NCBI RefSeq assembly: GCF_014170375.1
Contig: NZ_LZZW01000031.1
Location: 372,001 to 436,000, forward strand
Reading direction: 5' to 3'
Origin: Variovorax sp. UMC13
Lineage (GTDB): Bacteria > Pseudomonadota > Gammaproteobacteria > Burkholderiales > Burkholderiaceae_C
Length of the DNA stretch: 64,000 nt
A program made the position numbers and the translations under genes. Position 1 is the first letter of the stretch; each line of letters starts with the position of its first letter. The notes beneath the pieces are model-generated. The model worked only from the letters and a program-made list of their open reading frames with translations. It ran no database searches and was not told the origin of the DNA. Below, piece by piece: positions 61,191 to 64,000 of this stretch.

Positions 61191-62210
61191 ATGAAAGTAG
61201 CCGTTGCAGGTCTGGGCTGGTGGGGCAAACAGATCATCCGTTCGCTGTCCGCCAGCCCGAAGTTCACCGTGGTCGCCGCGGTGGACCCCTTCCGTCCGGC
61301 CGACGCCGATGCGTTCCTGAAGGAAGCCAAGGTCGAACTCGCGCCCGACCTCGCCGCGGTGCTGGCCCGCGCCGACATCGAGGGCGTGATCCTCGCCACG
61401 CCGCATTCGCTGCACGAAGAGCAGGTGCTGGCCGTGCTCGAGGCCGACAAGCAGGTCTTCTGCGAGAAGCCTCTGGCCATGAGCAGCGACGGCGCACGCC
61501 GCATGCTCGACGCCGCCCGGCGCAAGGGCCGCGTGCTGGGCATGGGCCACGAACGCCGCTTCGAGCCCGCCGTGGCCGAGCTGATGCGCATGGTGCGCGC
61601 GGGCGAACTGGGCAGGCTGCTGCACGTGGAAGCCAACGTGAGCCACGACCTGTTCCGCAAGCTCGACGCATCGAACTGGCGGCTCGACCAGAAGCACGCG
61701 CCCGCCGGCATGATGACGGCCGTCGGCATCCACATCACCGACATCTTCATCGCGCTGGCCGGCCCCGCGCAAAGCGTGCGCTGCACCACCGACTCGATGG
61801 TCTTCCCGGCCCCCGCGCAGGACTACATCACCGCCACCATCGCCTTCCGCTCGGGCGTGCGCGGCACCGTGAGCTTCCTGTCGGTCACGCCCTTCCACGG
61901 GCGCATCGCGGTGTTCGGCGACAAGGGCTGGGTCGAGCTGGTGTCGGAAGGCAACGTCGACCAGGGCCTGCCCACGCTTTTCACCCACTGCATCGGCACC
62001 GGCATGCCGCGCATCCACCACAGCCATCCGGCCAACGACGCGGTGCTGCTGAACTTCGAAGCCTGGTCGGACGCGGTCACGCGGGGCAGCGCCTACCCGT
62101 TCACGCACAGCGAGCTGCTGGAGAACATCAAGCTGTTCGAGGCGATCGTGGTGTCGGGGAAGACGGGTGGGGAGACGGTGGTGATTGAAGAAGAGGCTGC
62201 GACGGGTTGA
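61191..62210 (+). CDS. Gfo/Idh/MocA-family oxidoreductase
   Basis: A 339-residue NAD(P)-dependent dehydrogenase. VAVAGLGWWGKQIIRSLSAS is the nucleotide fold, GVILATPHSLHEEQ and VFCEKPLA the family motif with the catalytic Lys, and HITDIFIALAG the later His. Such enzymes oxidise sugars, polyols or sugar-like rings. An AAGGAG site lies at 61174-61179. It is the last clear gene of the operon and suggests, with the ribose-type importer, that the substrate has a sugar or cyclitol part. Confidence 0.9.
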   Translation: MKVAVAGLGWWGKQIIRSLSASPKFTVVAAVDPFRPADADAFLKEAKVELAPDLAAVLARADIEGVILATPHSLHEEQVLAVLEADKQVFCEKPLAMSSDGARRMLDAARRKGRVLGMGHERRFEPAVAELMRMVRAGELGRLLHVEANVSHDLFRKLDASNWRLDQKHAPAGMMTAVGIHITDIFIALAGPAQSVRCTTDSMVFPAPAQDYITATIAFRSGVRGTVSFLSVTPFHGRIAVFGDKGWVELVSEGNVDQGLPTLFTHCIGTGMPRIHHSHPANDAVLLNFEAWSDAVTRGSAYPFTHSELLENIKLFEAIVVSGKTGGETVVIEEEAATG

Positions 62211-62545
62211 GACGGAGGTTCTGGTGCGGAGGATCTGCGCACCTGCTCGGCGAGTACCCAGCCATCATCAGGGCTTGACTCGCGCGAACAACCGATGCGA
62301 ACGGTCTGGCATCGACAAGGCGGTGAGCGCGGCACTGTCGAGCGGCTCCATGGCGGGCGCCCCGCTGGCGTCGCGGTACGCGTGCCCCGCGTGAAGTTGC
62401 CTTCTGCACCGCAACGCTCAAGGCGGCAGGAAGCTGACCTTGACGCCTTTGACGGTGGCGTCTTTCTTGGCATCGACCTGCACGCCACGCAGCGCGGAAG
62501 ACTGTTCGCCCATAAGCAACCTACCTGCAGCGGCCGAGAACGCTC
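62211..62545. other. Intergenic stretch at the composition boundary
   Basis: About 335 bases between the catabolic operon and the low-GC toxin/immunity-like genes. Short frames exist on both strands but none has family character. One minus-strand frame (about 62418-62513) ends GVQVDAKKDATVKGVKVSFL, which is compatible with a remnant of an older gene. No terminator with a T run was found. Confidence 0.4.
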
Positions 62546-62902
62546 TCAGTGCTCCGGGAACTCGACCTCGATGGGCTTGCGCTCCGGATCGCTCAAGAAC
62601 CGAAGGTAGGTCTGCACGGCCAACTTGAACTGCGACAGGGTGACTTCGCCGCCTTTGCCTTGGCTGTAGAGGCCCTCGAACCAAACCTTGTCGCGCGTGA
62701 TGTTGATGACCCAGGCATTGCCGTCGACATCGGCCAGATCGAGTTCGCCAGACTCGACTTTACGGACCCAGTCCATCACGCAGGCGACGCCTGCGGGGCC
62801 TTGAATGTCTTGGAATATCGCTTCGCACATCAGTTCATATCGCTCGACAGGTTGAGCCTTTAATGTCAAGACATGTAGATTGAAATCAATTCTCCCCCCC
62901 AT
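62546..62902 (-). CDS. Hypothetical protein, possible immunity protein
   Basis: A 118-residue protein with GRIDFNLHVLTLKAQPVERY and a C-terminal ITRDKVWFEGLYSQGKGGEV, then TLSQFKLAVQTYLRFL. Small acidic proteins with a DGNAWVINITRD-type strand and a closing helix are common as immunity proteins beside polymorphic toxins; no exact family was recognised. It lies 52 bases downstream of the EndoU-like fragment on the same strand, where a cognate immunity gene would be expected. Confidence 0.55.
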   Translation of the reverse strand: MGGRIDFNLHVLTLKAQPVERYELMCEAIFQDIQGPAGVACVMDWVRKVESGELDLADVDGNAWVINITRDKVWFEGLYSQGKGGEVTLSQFKLAVQTYLRFLSDPERKPIEVEFPEH

Positions 62903-62954
62903 TAATTTCTATTCCTCGAATGCATCGTAAAACATATTTTGAAAAGCTCATTTT

Positions 62955-63263
62955 TCATTGCCCCACCGGACAAAAGATCGTACATTGATTCTTCACGTCC
63001 CAACTGAACTGGATTCTGATTCCTGACGGGCTCGTTTCTTGGAATCTCGCCCCAGTCAGCCCCTTTTTCTGGCCGGCCTTGAACGCCTCCGTCACCTCAT
63101 AGGTGATACGCGCCTCAGACCAAGACGGCGGGAAGAAGGTTGAGATATTTCGCTTGTCCACCCACGATAGCGAAACCCCACCCCCCAATATACAGAAAAA
63201 CTGCAACCCGATCTTCTCGGGGCATAAAAAAGTGCAGCATTCCTTTGGTCGAATTTTTTCCAT
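62955..63263 (-). CDS. EndoU-like toxin C-terminal fragment
   Basis: A 102-codon frame whose second half (STFFPPSWSEARITYEVTEA, then ARFQETSPSGIRIQFSWD and CTIFCPV) resembles the end of bacterial EndoU-type RNase toxins, which close with a FP-x-W-x(2)-I motif and a GIxIxF strand. The upstream part with the catalytic His residues is absent, and the first 40 residues look unrelated. Its ATG follows directly after the TAG of the upstream frame in the same phase. It is probably an orphan or decayed toxin end. Confidence 0.4.
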   Translation of the reverse strand: MEKIRPKECCTFLCPEKIGLQFFCILGGGVSLSWVDKRNISTFFPPSWSEARITYEVTEAFKAGQKKGLTGARFQETSPSGIRIQFSWDVKNQCTIFCPVGQ

Positions 63264-63731
63264 CTAACTGAAATTATCTAGAAAGTATTTTCTAACATCC
63301 TCGTTTGGAGATAATTGAAAACAGAGATGGCAAGGTTTCCCCTTCTCGATCCAATGATTTATTTGCGCCAAAAAAGCCTCAATGAAGCCAAGAACCGTAG
63401 ATCGATCGGCATCAAATAGATCGGATGCCCAGTCGATGACGATAACCAGCCCAGCCAACTCATTAGAGAGCGTAATCATGTCATCAAACAACGAAACATA
63501 GCTATCCTCCATACAGCCATCAGCATGCTCGGCCCCAATTGCCGACCCAACCGCGCGGCACATTTGCGAGATTCCTTTTTCGAGCCCTCTGCCGTCGAGA
63601 TATATGGTCGAAACTCTCATCTGGCGCAGCTGGCCGGTGATCTCCGTCATAAATAAATCATCCAGACCCTCTTCAAAAACAAAATGAACGCACGCCGTTG
63701 TTGACCTGGAAATTTCGTAGTAACCTCTCAC
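63264..63731 (-). CDS. Barstar-like protein, possible immunity protein
   Basis: A 155-residue acidic protein. YYEISRSTTACVHFVFEEGL, then STIYLDGRGLEKGISQMCRA, SLFDDMITLSNELAGLVIVI and WIEKGKPCHLCFQLS have the strand-helix order of barstar-like ribonuclease inhibitors. Base composition is much lower in GC than in the catabolic island. It lies 12 bases after the partial upstream frame on the same strand, the usual place for immunity to a toxin C-terminus. Barstar assignment is by pattern only. Confidence 0.5.
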   Translation of the reverse strand: MRGYYEISRSTTACVHFVFEEGLDDLFMTEITGQLRQMRVSTIYLDGRGLEKGISQMCRAVGSAIGAEHADGCMEDSYVSLFDDMITLSNELAGLVIVIDWASDLFDADRSTVLGFIEAFLAQINHWIEKGKPCHLCFQLSPNEDVRKYFLDNFS

Positions 63732-63743
63732 GGTAGAACCCCT

Positions 63744-64000
63744 TTACTTTTTCATTGATGCCTCGAAGCGTGTCCATCTTAAGCGCTGCGCAGTGGTTGC
63801 CTTGTAATGATCCAGGGACACATAAAAAATATTTGGGAATTTTGGTGAGTACGCTATTCTTACTGAGCCCGCGCTTCCTTCACCCAGGTCAAATATCTGA
63901 TACATCGCCCCCCCACTGCGAGGCAGTTGAACTTTCGGGTCGTCAAATTTCAACCATTCGCGACTTTGAGCAGTGCTTGCGGCTATCTCTTGCGTTCGAA
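63744..64000 (-). CDS. C-terminal part of a protein that starts beyond the window
   Basis: An open frame runs from the window end without a stop (TQEIAASTAQSREWLKFDDP, then VQLPRSGGAMYQIFDLGEGS and PNIFYVSLDHYKATTAQRLR) and ends at 63744. No good internal start with a ribosome site is seen, so the gene probably begins outside the window. It precedes the barstar-like gene, so it may be the C-terminal toxin domain of a large polymorphic toxin. No fold was recognised. Confidence 0.5.
   Translation of the reverse strand, partial: RTQEIAASTAQSREWLKFDDPKVQLPRSGGAMYQIFDLGEGSAGSVRIAYSPKFPNIFYVSLDHYKATTAQRLRWTRFEASMKK

Noticed and set aside
62418..62513. 31-codon minus-strand frame as a gene
   Set aside because: Too short, no clear ribosome site and no partner; kept only as a possible remnant.

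Overview
The window is GC-rich, gene-dense bacterial chromosome with short intergenic gaps and many start/stop overlaps. Seven LysR-type regulators occur in 64 kb, together with orphan substrate-binding proteins, a siderophore cassette with DUF3649, PepSY and DUF3325 genes, and many small catabolic clusters. This style fits a metabolically versatile betaproteobacterium of the Burkholderiales, most like Comamonadaceae such as Variovorax. That placement is inference from gene content and style; no rRNA or housekeeping marker is present.

Layout. 1-2.7 kb: a signalling operon on the minus strand (PAS histidine kinase, stand-alone receiver, receiver-PAS protein cut by the window edge). 2.9-5 kb: small HNH protein, sirtuin, and an orphan cobalamin-type binding protein. 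5.0-6.7 kb: hipBA toxin-antitoxin operon behind two tandem palindromic operators. 6.7-12.1 kb: two hypothetical genes, a DUF4174 protein, an Rrf2 regulator with a thioredoxin-reductase-like flavoprotein, a nucleotidyltransferase, an LLM flavin oxidoreductase and DoxX. 12.3-21.8 kb: LysR-regulated units (YeiH exporter, tautomerase plus SDR, D-cysteine desulfhydrase-type enzyme, YbfB/YjiJ-type MFS carrier, nitronate monooxygenase). 21.8-28.3 kb: iron uptake (DUF3325, PepSY membrane protein, DUF3649, TonB receptor, FecR, FecI-type sigma factor) with a 19-base perfect palindromic Fur-like box. 28.3-34.1 kb: a PLD nuclease, then an aspartate unit made of an AspT exchanger gene broken by one amber codon, an intact aspT, and aspartate 4-decarboxylase aspD. 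34.1-43.4 kb: hydrolases, a CAP-domain lipoprotein, an Old Yellow Enzyme, a two-domain lysozyme-inhibitor-like protein, an alpha/beta-hydrolase fused to a LuxR DNA-binding domain, and a diiron ferritin-like protein. 43.5-49.4 kb: a minus-strand hydrolase/oxygenase cluster with an NMT1-type binding protein and a LysR regulator.

49.6-62.2 kb holds the main catabolic island. A LysR gene faces a ten-gene plus-strand run: hydroxyquinol-type intradiol dioxygenase, amidohydrolase, a complete ribose-type ABC importer, two small ferredoxin-fold proteins (YciI and Dabb), an FMN reductase, maleylacetate reductase and a Gfo/Idh/MocA dehydrogenase. The dioxygenase and maleylacetate reductase together give hydroxyquinol to maleylacetate to 3-oxoadipate. 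The imported substrate and the upper pathway are unknown. A promoter and an inverted repeat near -65 fit classical LysR control.

62.5-64 kb: base composition drops sharply and four short minus-strand reading frames follow, including an EndoU-like C-terminal fragment and a barstar-like protein. This looks like the 3' end of a polymorphic toxin/immunity locus that continues beyond the window. No rRNA, tRNA, CRISPR array or insertion sequence was recognised.
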